In this document: positions 53,496 through 63,054 of the stretch, in pieces | How positions within the stretch are numbered: position 1 is the stretch's first letter | Layout: each line of letters opens with the position of its first letter | Notes under the pieces: generated by a model | The model's database searches: none | Seen by the model: the letters and a program-made list of their open reading frames with translations, nothing else | What the model was told of the DNA's origin: nothing | Origin: Moheibacter stercoris | GTDB taxonomy: Bacteria > Bacteroidota > Bacteroidia > Flavobacteriales > Weeksellaceae | Assembly: GCF_040545805.1 (NCBI RefSeq) | Contig: NZ_JBEPMO010000011.1 | Coordinates: forward strand, 15,538-79,537 | Direction of reading: 5' to 3' | Length of the DNA: 64,000 bases | Made by a program: the position numbers and the translations under genes

Positions 53496-55997
53496 TTAAT
53501 CATCTATTTCACCGGGAGCACCTGGACCACGCGGACCTTCATTAGGGTTTTCCACTCTTGGCGTTTGACCTCTGTCCCTTTCGTTGGATTGATTCTTCAA
53601 ACTATTGGAAGCTGGACCATTGTTCGGTCTATTGGTATTGGTTGAAGAATTATTTTGTCCACCTTGAAGATTTTCTTTCTCAATACGTTTCTGCTCTTCT
53701 TCCTTTAATTGGCTTTCTTTTTTCTTCAGATCTTCTTCCTCAGCAGCAGATTGTTTCTTTTTCCCATTCAATAAGTCCAAAATTTCTTGTGCTTTTTTTG
53801 CTTCATCGGTATTTTGATAAGCAATAATAATCAATTCCAATGCTTCCATGAATCGCTCTTTCCCTTCTGTTTTCCCAATGGATAAAGCATTTAGCAAAGA
53901 GAATTTTGCAATGATAATTTCAGACGGATATTTCTCAAGTGCCAGCAACATATTCTTTTTAACATCCTCATACTTTTCATCTTTGTAAAGCTGATAAGTC
54001 TCCTCATAAAGTGACACAGCTTCTTGAGTAGTTGGAGTGATGTAATTGACTTCTGGATTCAAAATATATTCCGCATAAATGGAATTTGGATATTTGCTCA
54101 AAATAAGATTTTTTGCTTCATCTGCTTTGGCGCTATTTTCTACTTTATTATTGATTCGGTAAATCTGATACAAAGCTTGGGCTTCGGTTGATTGATCTTT
54201 TGGCGGAGTAGAAACCAAATGCTCCAAAGTTGCTGTTGCTGTTTTAGCGTTTTGGAACAAATCATAATAGCCAATACCTAAAGACAATTCCGTTGTATCA
54301 CGTTCAATTTTCAACTTGTTTAAATCCGCTAGTTTCGTTGGAATTTGTTCGATATAATATTCCAATTCATATCTTCTTGGATTTTGTGTATCGGTTTGCC
54401 CCAACATTTCTGCTTCTTTCTCTTCCAAACTCATGGAAACATTAGCAGAACTTCTCCAATTGTCAGCTAAACGAACATTTCCCCAAATTCTCTTGAATTC
54501 ATTTTGACCATTTGCCTTTGTAGACGTATTGTAAAAATAAAACGTAGAACCACCACCTTCTCCAAAAGTAGATCCCATATTGGAACCACCACCAATTTGA
54601 GTTTGGAAAATCGTAGCTTCTTCTTCCATCGCTTTCTTACGCTTTTCATCTTCCAACTTCAATTTCGCAATATGATCTCCAAAGAATTTTTCACGTTCTT
54701 CTGTACTCATATGCGCCAATTTCAAAATACTATCGTTGCGTTTCACCAAATAGTATTTCTCCATCAGAGTTTTCAAAGAAGTACTTCGAGTTGTAATTCG
54801 TTCAATGTCTTTATTATACGGATGAACGGCTAAGGCACTATCGTAATAAGCCGAAGCATGAACATAATTCCCTAAATCAAATTCTAAATCCGCATAGGTT
54901 TCATAAGCTTTCCCACGGATATAAGGATCGGAAGCCTCACCTTTAAAACTTTCTTTTAAATATCTTCTCGCCTCCTCGATTTTATTGTCTTTTACTGCCA
55001 TATCCCCTATCGCGTAGAAGAATTCATTTTGACGAGAAACATAATTTCCCTTTTTGGAAATATCCAAAAGGTGTTTTTTGTAATTGTTGTAGCTATTCTT
55101 TTTTGGATCAAAGTTCGCTGCAATTGCCAATTGAGATTTCACTTCCAATTCAAATCCGGGTTTCATTTTGTACACTTTGGTAAAAGATTCCCCTGCTTCT
55201 TGCTGCATATCCAAAATGGAATACAATTGACCTTTTATATAATGAAATCTAGCTTTTGCATCTTTGTTTTCAGCATTGGCAATGGCTTTATCCAAGGTTT
55301 CAATTGCTTCAGCATATTCTTTTGTATTGATCAAATACTGCGCATAATTTTTGGCAATAATTCCTTGAATATCTTTTTTATACCCATTGTCCTTGTTCAT
55401 CATTTCCAAAATTCGCTCCGCTTCGTAGACGTTTCCGATTTGAAGATTGGCCAATGCGGTATAAATTCTTGCTTCTGGCGTATATTTTTTATGGAATGGG
55501 AGTCGTGTTGTCAAATAATTTAGAGTATTCAACGCATCAAAACTTTTTCCGTTGTTGTATTGAGCTTTTCCTAAGATCAAATAAGCTCTGGTCATGGTTT
55601 TGTTACGCTCACGACCATCAATCAACATACTATGTTTTTCTATGGCTTTTAAGGCTTTTTCCTCTACCAAATCAAATCCTGTTTTCGCAGGTTTTGGCGC
55701 AGAACTAGATCCTCCGCCTCTTCCTCCTAAACTACCCGCTTCGTTAGCGATCGCATCTTCTGACAAATCACCTTCAGTAATTTTTGGAAGTGGATCAACA
55801 GGTAAAATTTCGGAGTAATTATCTTTGTAACTAAGTTTTAATTCATCAATTTTCTTATCCAATGCCTCATCAGCATTGAACAATGTATTGAACCAAGCAG
55901 TCGTATTGTGGAAGGCGCGGTTTTTAAACGAATCTCGTTTCGTTGAACATCCAGCCAACAATCCTAGACAGGCTAAAGCGAGTAATTTCTTTTTCAT
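53496..55997 (-). CDS. sprE: Type IX secretion/gliding lipoprotein SprE/PorW
   Basis: The 833-residue lipoprotein has lipobox LAGC (C17) followed by STKRD without an acidic export signal, so it should stay in the periplasm. FKNRAFHNTTAWFNTLFNADEALDKKI and the tetratricopeptide-like body are diagnostic of SprE/PorW, a component of the type IX secretion system linking the motor to the outer membrane translocon. The C-terminus is a Gln/Asn/Pro-rich low-complexity tail. Two type IX cargo proteins are encoded at 8165-11639 in this window. Confidence 0.92.
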   Translation of the reverse strand: MKKKLLALACLGLLAGCSTKRDSFKNRAFHNTTAWFNTLFNADEALDKKIDELKLSYKDNYSEILPVDPLPKITEGDLSEDAIANEAGSLGGRGGGSSSAPKPAKTGFDLVEEKALKAIEKHSMLIDGRERNKTMTRAYLILGKAQYNNGKSFDALNTLNYLTTRLPFHKKYTPEARIYTALANLQIGNVYEAERILEMMNKDNGYKKDIQGIIAKNYAQYLINTKEYAEAIETLDKAIANAENKDAKARFHYIKGQLYSILDMQQEAGESFTKVYKMKPGFELEVKSQLAIAANFDPKKNSYNNYKKHLLDISKKGNYVSRQNEFFYAIGDMAVKDNKIEEARRYLKESFKGEASDPYIRGKAYETYADLEFDLGNYVHASAYYDSALAVHPYNKDIERITTRSTSLKTLMEKYYLVKRNDSILKLAHMSTEEREKFFGDHIAKLKLEDEKRKKAMEEEATIFQTQIGGGSNMGSTFGEGGGSTFYFYNTSTKANGQNEFKRIWGNVRLADNWRSSANVSMSLEEKEAEMLGQTDTQNPRRYELEYYIEQIPTKLADLNKLKIERDTTELSLGIGYYDLFQNAKTATATLEHLVSTPPKDQSTEAQALYQIYRINNKVENSAKADEAKNLILSKYPNSIYAEYILNPEVNYITPTTQEAVSLYEETYQLYKDEKYEDVKKNMLLALEKYPSEIIIAKFSLLNALSIGKTEGKERFMEALELIIIAYQNTDEAKKAQEILDLLNGKKKQSAAEEEDLKKKESQLKEEEQKRIEKENLQGGQNNSSTNTNRPNNGPASNSLKNQSNERDRGQTPRVENPNEGPRGPGAPGEIDD

Positions 55998-56091
55998 AGA
56001 TATTCCTAGTACGGCAAAACTACAATAAAAACGTATTAATTAAAAAAATCTTGTATATAGATTGAAACAATTCAGATATTTGCAGGATTCT

Positions 56092-56958
56092 ATGAAGAAA
56101 AAAAAGAAAAACATATTTCGAAAATTTTTTCAAAAACATACCTTAATCATTCTCAATGAAGAGGAACAAGAAGAACAATTTTCCTTTCGACTCAACAAAA
56201 TGAATGTTTTGGTAGTCGTTGCATTGATGACGTTTTTCACCATTATGTGTACCACGCTAATCCTATTGTACACTCCTTTGCATGATTACATATTACCACC
56301 TTCTCAACAAGTAAATTTGGAAGATCGACAGCAAATCATGCAATTATCAGATCAATTGGATTCATTGGTTGCCAAACAATCGGCAAACGATATGTACATC
56401 CGAAACATTCGAACCATTTTATCGGGTGAAGTAGCCATTCCTGAAATCGATACGACTCAATCTCCTATAACATCCATCGATTTAACCAAAGTGGACTTGG
56501 CTCCTACCGATCAAGATTTGAATTTACGAAAAGAAGTCGAACAAGCTGAAATGTTCAGCATTCAAGGAAATATTGACACCCAAGAATCGGGTAGTTTGTT
56601 GTTTACCCCTTTGAAAGGAATCATTACTTCTACTTACGATAAACAAGAAAATCATTTGGCGATTGACATTGCTGCGCAAAAAGGAGAAGCCATCAAATCG
56701 GTCGCTATGGGCACCATCATCTTTACAGATTGGACGCCTGACACCGGATATGTTGTGGTCATTCAACACAACAATGGAATGATTTCGGTGTATAAACATG
56801 CCTTAACAGTTTACAAAAAAATGGGTGAAATCGTGAAGAAAGGAGAAGTCATTGCAGCTGTTGGAAATACAGGAGAACTCACTACTGGACCTCATTTGCA
56901 TTTTGAATTATGGATAGACGGAAGCGCTGTTGATCCACAAGAATACATTGTTTTTTAA
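56092..56958 (+). CDS. M23 family metallopeptidase
   Basis: I start at ATG 56092 with AGGA 4 bp upstream; a TTG ten codons earlier extends the frame. The 288-residue protein has a membrane segment at about 35-57 and a C-terminal LytM domain: NHLAIDIAAQKGEAIKSVAMG and HLHFELWIDG carry the zinc ligands. It probably cleaves peptidoglycan cross-links. The GH3-family gene starts 1 bp after its stop. Confidence 0.9.
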   Translation: MKKKKKNIFRKFFQKHTLIILNEEEQEEQFSFRLNKMNVLVVVALMTFFTIMCTTLILLYTPLHDYILPPSQQVNLEDRQQIMQLSDQLDSLVAKQSANDMYIRNIRTILSGEVAIPEIDTTQSPITSIDLTKVDLAPTDQDLNLRKEVEQAEMFSIQGNIDTQESGSLLFTPLKGIITSTYDKQENHLAIDIAAQKGEAIKSVAMGTIIFTDWTPDTGYVVVIQHNNGMISVYKHALTVYKKMGEIVKKGEVIAAVGNTGELTTGPHLHFELWIDGSAVDPQEYIVF

Positions 56959-56959
56959 G

Positions 56960-58465
56960 ATGAAATTTAAATCATACGTTGCCAAATTATTTGCTCAATT
57001 CGTTTCCAATTCCGAAAAAAATTGGATGCAACATCCAATTGAGACACAAGACAAACTATTTCAAGAATTAATATCCGTTGGAAAAGAAACAGAATTTGGA
57101 AGAGATCATCAATTTTCATCCATCAAAACCTATGAGGATTTCAAACGAAATGTTCCCATACGAGATTATGAAGAACTAAAATCCTACATTGAAAAAGTAA
57201 AAGAAGGCAAATCCAATATTCTTTGGAAAGGAAAACCCTTGTATTTTGCCAAAACTTCGGGAACGACTTCAGGAACCAAGTATATTCCGATTACCAAAGA
57301 ATCGATGCCTTCCCATATAAAATCTGCCCGAAATGCTTTGTTGAATTACATCAGCCAAACGAATTCAGCTGATTTTGTATCGGGTAAAATGATTTTCCTA
57401 CAAGGAAGTCCAGAACTGGAAGAAATAAATGGAATCAATGTGGGACGTTTGTCAGGAATCGTAGCTCATTTTGTTCCAAAATACTTACAGAAAAACCGTA
57501 TGCCTTCTTGGGAAACCAATTGTATGGAAGATTGGGAAGCAAAAGTGGACAAAGTTGTTGAAGAAACATTACCTGAAAATATGACCTTGATAAGTGGAAT
57601 TCCACCTTGGTTGGTCATGTATTTTGAAAAGCTTATTGAAAAATCAGGTAAAAAAACGATCAAAGAAATATTTCCGAATCTGCAATTGATGGTTACAGGT
57701 GGCGTTAATTACAATCCGTATCGAGAAAAAATGATCGAGTTGATTGGAGAAGATTTGGACGTGGTTCAAACCTATCCAGCATCTGAAGGATTCATTGCCT
57801 ACCAAGATTCTTTGCAAAAAGATGATTTGCTTTTATTGGTAAACAATGGAATTTTCTTTGAATTTATTCCGACTGATGAATTTTTTGAGGAAAATCCAAC
57901 TCGAATTTCCTTAAAGGATGTAGAATTGGACAAAGACTATGTTTTGATTCTCAATACCAATGCAGGACTTTGGGGATACAACATTGGCGATACCGTTCGT
58001 TTCACCAGTTTAAATCCGTACAGAATCATCGTTTCGGGAAGAATCAAACATTATACATCCGCTTTTGGGGAACATGTCATTGCACACGAAGTAGAACAAG
58101 CCATGCAGGAAACGCTAAAAATACATCCCGCACAAGTATCGGAATTTACGGTCGCGCCAGAAGTGAATCCGACTACTGGTCTACCCTATCATGAATGGTT
58201 CATCGAGTTCGCTCAACAACCAGTAGATATGAACGCTTTCCGAATGGAATTGGATCAAAATCTTAGAAAATTAAATTCTTATTACGACGATTTGATTGTA
58301 GGATCTATCTTACAACCACTGAAAATTTCCCCCATTCAAAAAGAAGGATTCAACGCCTATATGAAATCACAAGGGAAACTTGGCGGACAAAACAAAGTAC
58401 CTCGATTATCCAATGATCGTAAAATTGCCAATGTCTTTCTTGAATTAGGATTGGTGGAAAAATAA
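56960..58465 (+). CDS. GH3-family acyl-adenylate ligase
   Basis: The 501-residue protein belongs to the GH3 (auxin-responsive promoter) family of acyl-adenylating enzymes. The ATP motif is FAKTSGTTSGTKYIP, followed by PASEGFIAYQDSL and GDTVRFTSLNPYRI. Plant GH3s conjugate amino acids to hormones; the bacterial substrate is unknown. The start at 56960 is directly after the M23 stop, so the two are coupled; an upstream ATG at 56930 would overlap M23. Confidence 0.9.
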   Translation: MKFKSYVAKLFAQFVSNSEKNWMQHPIETQDKLFQELISVGKETEFGRDHQFSSIKTYEDFKRNVPIRDYEELKSYIEKVKEGKSNILWKGKPLYFAKTSGTTSGTKYIPITKESMPSHIKSARNALLNYISQTNSADFVSGKMIFLQGSPELEEINGINVGRLSGIVAHFVPKYLQKNRMPSWETNCMEDWEAKVDKVVEETLPENMTLISGIPPWLVMYFEKLIEKSGKKTIKEIFPNLQLMVTGGVNYNPYREKMIELIGEDLDVVQTYPASEGFIAYQDSLQKDDLLLLVNNGIFFEFIPTDEFFEENPTRISLKDVELDKDYVLILNTNAGLWGYNIGDTVRFTSLNPYRIIVSGRIKHYTSAFGEHVIAHEVEQAMQETLKIHPAQVSEFTVAPEVNPTTGLPYHEWFIEFAQQPVDMNAFRMELDQNLRKLNSYYDDLIVGSILQPLKISPIQKEGFNAYMKSQGKLGGQNKVPRLSNDRKIANVFLELGLVEK

Positions 58466-58706
58466 AAAGGTCTAACACCTGATTGAATATTCCATAACAC
58501 ATGAAAAGGATTTATGTGATGAAATTCTATTGGGTTTCATCCATCAATTCGTTGATTTCTGTTTTATTTGATTCTCCTATTCATTTCTTTTGTAGTGAAT
58601 CCTTGAACTTGATTCGAACTTGAGAATTCACCTAAAAATAACGCAGAATTCTACTCACCCAATCAGATAAATTCTTACATTCGAAGGAATTAAAATCAAA
58701 TTCCCC
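58466..58706. other. 241-bp gap before the NTF2-like gene
   Basis: It has AT-rich sequence with no ORF, hairpin terminator or RNA gene that I can support. Confidence 0.5.
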
Positions 58707-59159
58707 ATGAAATCCATTCATTTCCTATGTTTCATCCTCTTTTCGATTTATACCTTTGCTCAAAATCCGACAAAAGAAATTGATCAATTTTTGGACAATT
58801 GGCACTTGGCCGCTGCTGAAGCTGACGAGGAAAAATTTTTCGGTTCTATGACGAATGATGCTCGGTATTTAGGAACTGATGCTACAGAAAATTGGGAACG
58901 CGATGAATTAAAAGAATGGTCCAAAAAATTCTTTGATCGGGATTCCGCTTGGGATTTCAAAAAAATCGAACGCAACATATATGTATATGAAGACCAAAAA
59001 ATGGCTTGGTTTGATGAAAATTTGGATACTTGGATGGGAATTTGTCGCGGATCGGGTGTTGTGATTCTAACAGAAGACGGATGGAAGTTGAAGCATTATG
59101 TATTATCGGTCACGCTTCCAAATGAAAAAACACAAGAATTCCTCAAGATCACAAAATAA
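58707..59159 (+). CDS. Secreted NTF2-like (SnoaL) protein
   Basis: The 150-residue protein has a signal peptide (ending YTFAQ) and an NTF2/SnoaL-like cone fold: EIDQFLDNWHLAAAEADEEKFFG, DARYLGTDATENWERDELKEW, MAWFDENLDTWMGICRGSGVVI and GWKLKHYVLSVTLPN. Members bind small molecules or act as isomerase-like enzymes; no substrate can be inferred. It is a single gene before katG. Confidence 0.85.
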   Translation: MKSIHFLCFILFSIYTFAQNPTKEIDQFLDNWHLAAAEADEEKFFGSMTNDARYLGTDATENWERDELKEWSKKFFDRDSAWDFKKIERNIYVYEDQKMAWFDENLDTWMGICRGSGVVILTEDGWKLKHYVLSVTLPNEKTQEFLKITK

Positions 59160-59298
59160 GCATATCTTATAATTTAATCAATGATTATAAATTAAACCTA
59201 TAATCTAATCGAAACTTAAAATTCCCGATGATGGATTAATTGAAGAAGGAAGGGTATTTTAGCGAAACAAATTAGTAAATAATAAAAATTCCATAAAA

Positions 59299-61557
59299 AT
59301 GCACAACAATTCAAATGACGTTAGCAAGTGCCCATTTTTAAACGGGGAAATGCAAAAAGTACAAGCTACAGGAAGTGGAACGCAAAACCAAGATTGGTGG
59401 CCCAATAAACTAAATGTTGATTTACTTCGTAAAAACTCTAGCAAATCCGATCCAATGGGACCTGATTTTGATTACGTAGAAGAATTCAAAAAATTGGATT
59501 ATGATGCTCTGAAACAAGATTTGCGTGAGTTGATGACCAATTCTCAAGATTGGTGGCCAGCTGACTTTGGACATTATGGTCCTTTGTTCATCCGTATGGC
59601 ATGGCACTCAGCAGGAACCTATCGTATCCAAGATGGTCGCGGTGGTGGAGGTGCCGGTCAACAGCGTTTTGCTCCTTTGAACTCATGGCCAGATAATGTG
59701 AATTTGGACAAAGCAAGAAGATTGTTATGGCCAATCAAACAAAAATATGGAAAGAAAATTTCTTGGGCAGACTTGATGATCTTAACAGGAAATGTTGCTT
59801 TGGAATCAATGGGATTCAAAACTTTAGGATTTGGTGGCGGACGTGCAGATGTTTGGGAACCAGAAGTTGTGTATTGGGGTTCTGAAACGACTTGGTTGGC
59901 TGGAGACGAACGTTACAAAAAAGGATCTGAAGGTGTAGAAGGTGATGGTGTAATTGTTTCAGATGATAATGCCGATGGGAAAGTTCACACAAGAGATTTA
60001 GAAAATCCATTGGCTGCTGTCCAAATGGGATTAATTTATGTGAATCCAGAAGGACCCGATGGAAATCCAGATCCGCTTTTGTCGGCAATTGACATAAAAG
60101 ATACATTCCGTAGAATGGGAATGACCGATGAAGAAACGGTGGCTTTAATCGCTGGAGGACACACTTTCGGAAAAACTCACGGAGCGGGACCAGCAGACAA
60201 TGTTCAAGAAGATCCAGAAAAAGCGGGAATCGAAATGCAAGGTTTAGGTTGGCATAATACATTCGGAAAAGGAAAAGCTGGTGATACCATTACTTCTGGA
60301 TTGGAAGTTACTTGGACCTCAAAACCTACCGAATGGTCCCATTTGTTCTTTACTTATTTATTTGGATTTGATTATGAGTTGACCAAATCACCAGCGGGTG
60401 CACATCAATGGGTTGCCAAAAATACAGGAAATATCGTACCCGATGCGCATGAACCAAACAAAGGTCATCGTCCAACCATGTTAACCTCGGATATCGCTTT
60501 GAAAGTGGATCCTGAATTTGAGAAAATTTCTCGTCGTTTCTTGGAAAATCCCGATGAATTTGCAGATGCTTTCGCACGTGCATGGTTCAAATTAACGCAC
60601 CGTGATATGGGACCTAAATCTAGATACTATGGACCAGAAGTTCCACAAGAAGAATTCATTTGGCAAGATCCAGTTCCAGCAGGAAATTATGATTTGACGG
60701 ATGCTGATGTAGCAGAATTGAAAAATAAAATTGCGAATTCAGGATTATCGGTAAGCGAAATGGTTTCGACAGCTTGGGCTTCGGCTTCTACTTTCCGTGC
60801 GTCTGACAAACGTGGTGGTGCCAATGGTGCGCGCGTACGTTTGGAACCACAACGCAATTGGGACGTGAACAATCCTGCACAATTGGAAAAAGTATTGAAT
60901 GTATTGGAAGGAATCAAATCTTCCTTTGCAAAAGAAGTTTCCATTGCAGACTTGATCGTATTGGCTGGAAATGTCGGAGTTGAAATGGCTGCTAAAAATG
61001 CAGGTGTTGACGTAAATGTTTCATTTGCTGCAGGTCGTGGAGATGCTTCACAAGAACAAACCGATATTACCGATATGAATTTCTTGAAACCTTATGCTGA
61101 TGGATTTAGAAATTATCTAGGTGGAAAATTCGCCGCTAAAACAGAAGAATTATTGATTGACAAAGCGGAATTATTGGGCTTAACAGCTCCAGAAATGACT
61201 GCTTTAATTGGTGGTATGAGAGTTTTAGGAACGAATTGGGATGGTTCCAAACATGGTGTTTTCACTGCAAATGTTGGAACTTTGAGCAATGATTTCTTTG
61301 TGAATTTGTTGGATTACAACCATACTTGGGTTGCAATCCCAGGATCGGATGATGAATTCTTTGAAATTCGTGATTACAAAACCCAAGAAGTTAAATGGAC
61401 AGCTTCTCGTGCTGACTTGATTTTCGGTTCGAATTCTGAATTGAGAGCATTAGCTGAAGTCTATGGTTCTGCAGATGCAAAAGAAAAATTTGTACAAGAT
61501 TTCGTGGCAGCTTGGACCAAAGTTATGAACGCAGATCGTTTTGATTTGAAGAAATAA
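59299..61557 (+). CDS. katG: Catalase-peroxidase
   Basis: The 752-residue haem enzyme removes hydrogen peroxide by catalase and peroxidase activity. Distal R99, W102 and H103 are in FIRMAWHSAGTYR. The Met-Tyr-Trp adduct uses W102, Y247 (GLIYVNPEGPDG) and M273 (RRMGM). The proximal haem ligand is H288 in AGGHTFGKTHG. The spacing between Y247, M273 and H288 matches the M. tuberculosis enzyme. It is monocistronic with a strong terminator. I see no clear regulator site upstream. Confidence 0.97.
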   Translation: MHNNSNDVSKCPFLNGEMQKVQATGSGTQNQDWWPNKLNVDLLRKNSSKSDPMGPDFDYVEEFKKLDYDALKQDLRELMTNSQDWWPADFGHYGPLFIRMAWHSAGTYRIQDGRGGGGAGQQRFAPLNSWPDNVNLDKARRLLWPIKQKYGKKISWADLMILTGNVALESMGFKTLGFGGGRADVWEPEVVYWGSETTWLAGDERYKKGSEGVEGDGVIVSDDNADGKVHTRDLENPLAAVQMGLIYVNPEGPDGNPDPLLSAIDIKDTFRRMGMTDEETVALIAGGHTFGKTHGAGPADNVQEDPEKAGIEMQGLGWHNTFGKGKAGDTITSGLEVTWTSKPTEWSHLFFTYLFGFDYELTKSPAGAHQWVAKNTGNIVPDAHEPNKGHRPTMLTSDIALKVDPEFEKISRRFLENPDEFADAFARAWFKLTHRDMGPKSRYYGPEVPQEEFIWQDPVPAGNYDLTDADVAELKNKIANSGLSVSEMVSTAWASASTFRASDKRGGANGARVRLEPQRNWDVNNPAQLEKVLNVLEGIKSSFAKEVSIADLIVLAGNVGVEMAAKNAGVDVNVSFAAGRGDASQEQTDITDMNFLKPYADGFRNYLGGKFAAKTEELLIDKAELLGLTAPEMTALIGGMRVLGTNWDGSKHGVFTANVGTLSNDFFVNLLDYNHTWVAIPGSDDEFFEIRDYKTQEVKWTASRADLIFGSNSELRALAEVYGSADAKEKFVQDFVAAWTKVMNADRFDLKK

Positions 61558-61578
61558 TTCTTTTAAAATAAAAGATTC

Positions 61579-61616
61579 AAAAACGGCGCCCTTTTTCTAG
61601 AAGCGCCGTTTTTATT
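61579..61616. terminator. katG terminator
   Basis: AAAAACGGCGC and GCGCCGTTTTT form a perfect 11-bp stem with a 13-nt loop, bordered by Ts. Confidence 0.9.
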
Positions 61617-61633
61617 TTCAAAGATTGACCTAT

Positions 61634-61960
61634 CTATTTCTCGAGCAAGAGAATCTCTTCGACTTTGATTTCGGTTAGGTAGCGTTTTTGTCCATCTTTG
61701 TCTTCATAGTTTCGATAGGTTAATTTGCCTTCTACGGCTATTTCTTTTCCTTTCTGGACATATTTCTGCATGATCTCGGCCGTTTTTCCATAAGCAACCA
61801 AATTGTGCCATTGGGTATCCTCTACTTTCTCGCCTTTGGCGTTGGTGTAATGATCGGAAGTGGCAAGACTAACTTTGGCCAACATCCCATTGTCGAAATT
61901 TACAATTTCCACATCTTTTCCTGTTCTACCGATTAAGGTAACTCTGTTTCTTAGTGACAT
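61634..61960 (-). CDS. ssb: Short single-stranded DNA-binding protein
   Basis: The 108-residue protein is an OB-fold SSB: RVTLIGRTGKDVEI, VSLATSDHY, TQWHNLVAYGKTAEI, KGKEIAVEGKL. It ends EEILLLEK and lacks the acidic tail (DDDIPF type) that bacterial housekeeping SSBs use to bind partners. It is therefore either a secondary SSB or a lineage-specific form. It is convergent with katG. Confidence 0.92.
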   Translation of the reverse strand: MSLRNRVTLIGRTGKDVEIVNFDNGMLAKVSLATSDHYTNAKGEKVEDTQWHNLVAYGKTAEIMQKYVQKGKEIAVEGKLTYRNYEDKDGQKRYLTEIKVEEILLLEK

Positions 61961-61986
61961 ACTTTTATTTTTTAAGGTTAATGATT

Positions 61987-62036
61987 AGAATAGAGACGTT
62001 CGTTTCGTTTTATGTCGATGTTGATTTCTCTATTCT
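61987..62036. repeat. 10-bp inverted repeat in the ssb leader
   Basis: AGAATAGAGA (61987-61996) and TCTCTATTCT (62027-62036) are exact complements 30 bp apart, in the upstream region of ssb. They could form a hairpin or be a protein-binding pair. Confidence 0.45.
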
Positions 62037-62201
62037 CTGTTGCAAAGTTGAGCCATCGCCAATCCCCTAGTCGGTTGTTTACCATTTACTGTCAATTCTA
62101 AGTGGTTATAAATGATTGTAAATATTTAATTCTTCTATTTAACTTGTTTTGAAGATATTAAAATCAAAATTGTTTATTTCTCAATCCTATTTTGTATTTC
62201 G

Positions 62202-62209
62202 TATATTTG
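62202..62209 (+). promoter_or_regulatory. Candidate -7 box TATATTTG next to a cassette edge
   Basis: The box matches TAnnTTTG and ends 2 bp before the TGTTGGCAAT element. Together with the preceding CGTATA it also looks like the right half of a palindromic site as seen at 63005-63038. No left half is visible upstream. Confidence 0.45.
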
Positions 62210-62211
62210 TG

Positions 62212-62221
62212 TGTTGGCAAT
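62212..62221. repeat. Cassette-edge box, TGTTGGCAAT (first unit, 5' end)
   Basis: It is the exact reverse complement of ATTGCCAACA at 62903-62912 at the other end of the same ORF, so the ORF is bounded by a perfect 10-bp inverted repeat. Confidence 0.8.
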
Positions 62222-62236
62222 AATACAAGAAATGAT

Positions 62237-62920
62237 TTGAAACACGGATTTTACATAAAATCAAATAAGGAACAAAATCAGATTCAATTTTTGATTGGAT
62301 TTTTTGCATTAATAATAATCCTGACTTCCTTATATATTTCCTGGAAATCAGGAATGTATTTATTTGTGATTTTAACTTTCCCAATAACTCTATCTATAAT
62401 TGCACCTTTCTTTGATACACCTTCCTTAAAAAAAAGCGGAGGTTTAATTTATTATTCACCACTCTTTCTATCTGAAAAACGCAAAAGGGGAATGATTAAA
62501 ATACACGGAGGAACCTTATTTGATTATGTTTTTGTAATTGACCAAAAGATGAATGGAAAACAAAGAACAAATTTTATAATTCAGCAATATTTAGAAGGAC
62601 TTTTAAACCTTATTGAAGAGAATGAAAATAATAAGTCTGAAAATATTAAAATTCGTGGTACTAGTTACATAATCAATGAAAGGACAGCTCAACGAATTGG
62701 ATTTAAGATTGCCAAAACTGATAATATTCAAAAATTAATATTGTTATACAATTGCTTCAATGTATTAATAACATATTCAATTGCAAAAGGTAAATTATCA
62801 TTTCCGAATTTGAAAGAAACAAAAACATTCGAAACCAACCTAAAAGAACTTGATAAACGAAAAGATTTTATAAGGAGCTTAAATGATAAACTAAAAAGTA
62901 CTATTGCCAACAATGTATAA
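62237..62920 (+). CDS. Cassette ORF 1, membrane protein of unknown function
   Basis: The 227-residue ORF starts at TTG 62237 (MKHGFYIKSNKEQNQ); an upstream TTG at 62192 is outside the cassette edge. Two N-terminal membrane helices (about residues 17-53) are followed by a basic soluble part with IKIRGTSYIINERTAQRIGF and coiled-coil character. I do not recognise a family. The stop codon lies within the left arm of the following palindrome, as in integron cassettes where the gene ends inside attC. Confidence 0.65.
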   Translation: MKHGFYIKSNKEQNQIQFLIGFFALIIILTSLYISWKSGMYLFVILTFPITLSIIAPFFDTPSLKKSGGLIYYSPLFLSEKRKRGMIKIHGGTLFDYVFVIDQKMNGKQRTNFIIQQYLEGLLNLIEENENNKSENIKIRGTSYIINERTAQRIGFKIAKTDNIQKLILLYNCFNVLITYSIAKGKLSFPNLKETKTFETNLKELDKRKDFIRSLNDKLKSTIANNV

Positions 62921-63038
62921 GCGTAATGCGGGCGAAAGTGCTAAATTTAAACGAATTGAATATTAACAAACATATGGTTAAACCGAAAGTGAAGTGCTTC
63001 TAAACCCGCACTACGCTTATACTTGACCGTTAGCAACA
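62903..63038. repeat. attC-like imperfect palindrome between two cassette ORFs
   Basis: Outer boxes ATTGCCAACA (62903-62912) and GTTAGCAACA (63029-63038) flank arms GTATAAGCGTAATGCGGG (62915-62932) and CCCGCACTACGCTTATAC (63005-63022), which pair at 17 of 18 positions around 72 nt. The outer boxes are separated from the arms by unequal spacers (2 nt on the left, 6 on the right), as with attC sites with R and L boxes and extra-helical bases. The consensus GTTRRRY is only partly met (GTTAGCA). The ORF 1 stop TAA is inside the left arm. Confidence 0.7.
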
Positions 63039-63054
63039 ATTTTAACTCGAATAA

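Noticed and set aside
59816..60262. 148-codon reading frame on the minus strand within katG
   Set aside because: It is a shadow of katG, rich in His and Leu from codon bias.
62192..62236. Upstream TTG start of cassette ORF 1
   Set aside because: It would cross the cassette-edge box and add residues before the first membrane helix; TTG 62237 fits better.
62915..63022. Palindrome as an ordinary transcription terminator
   Set aside because: The arms are 72 nt apart and no T run follows, unlike every other terminator in the window.
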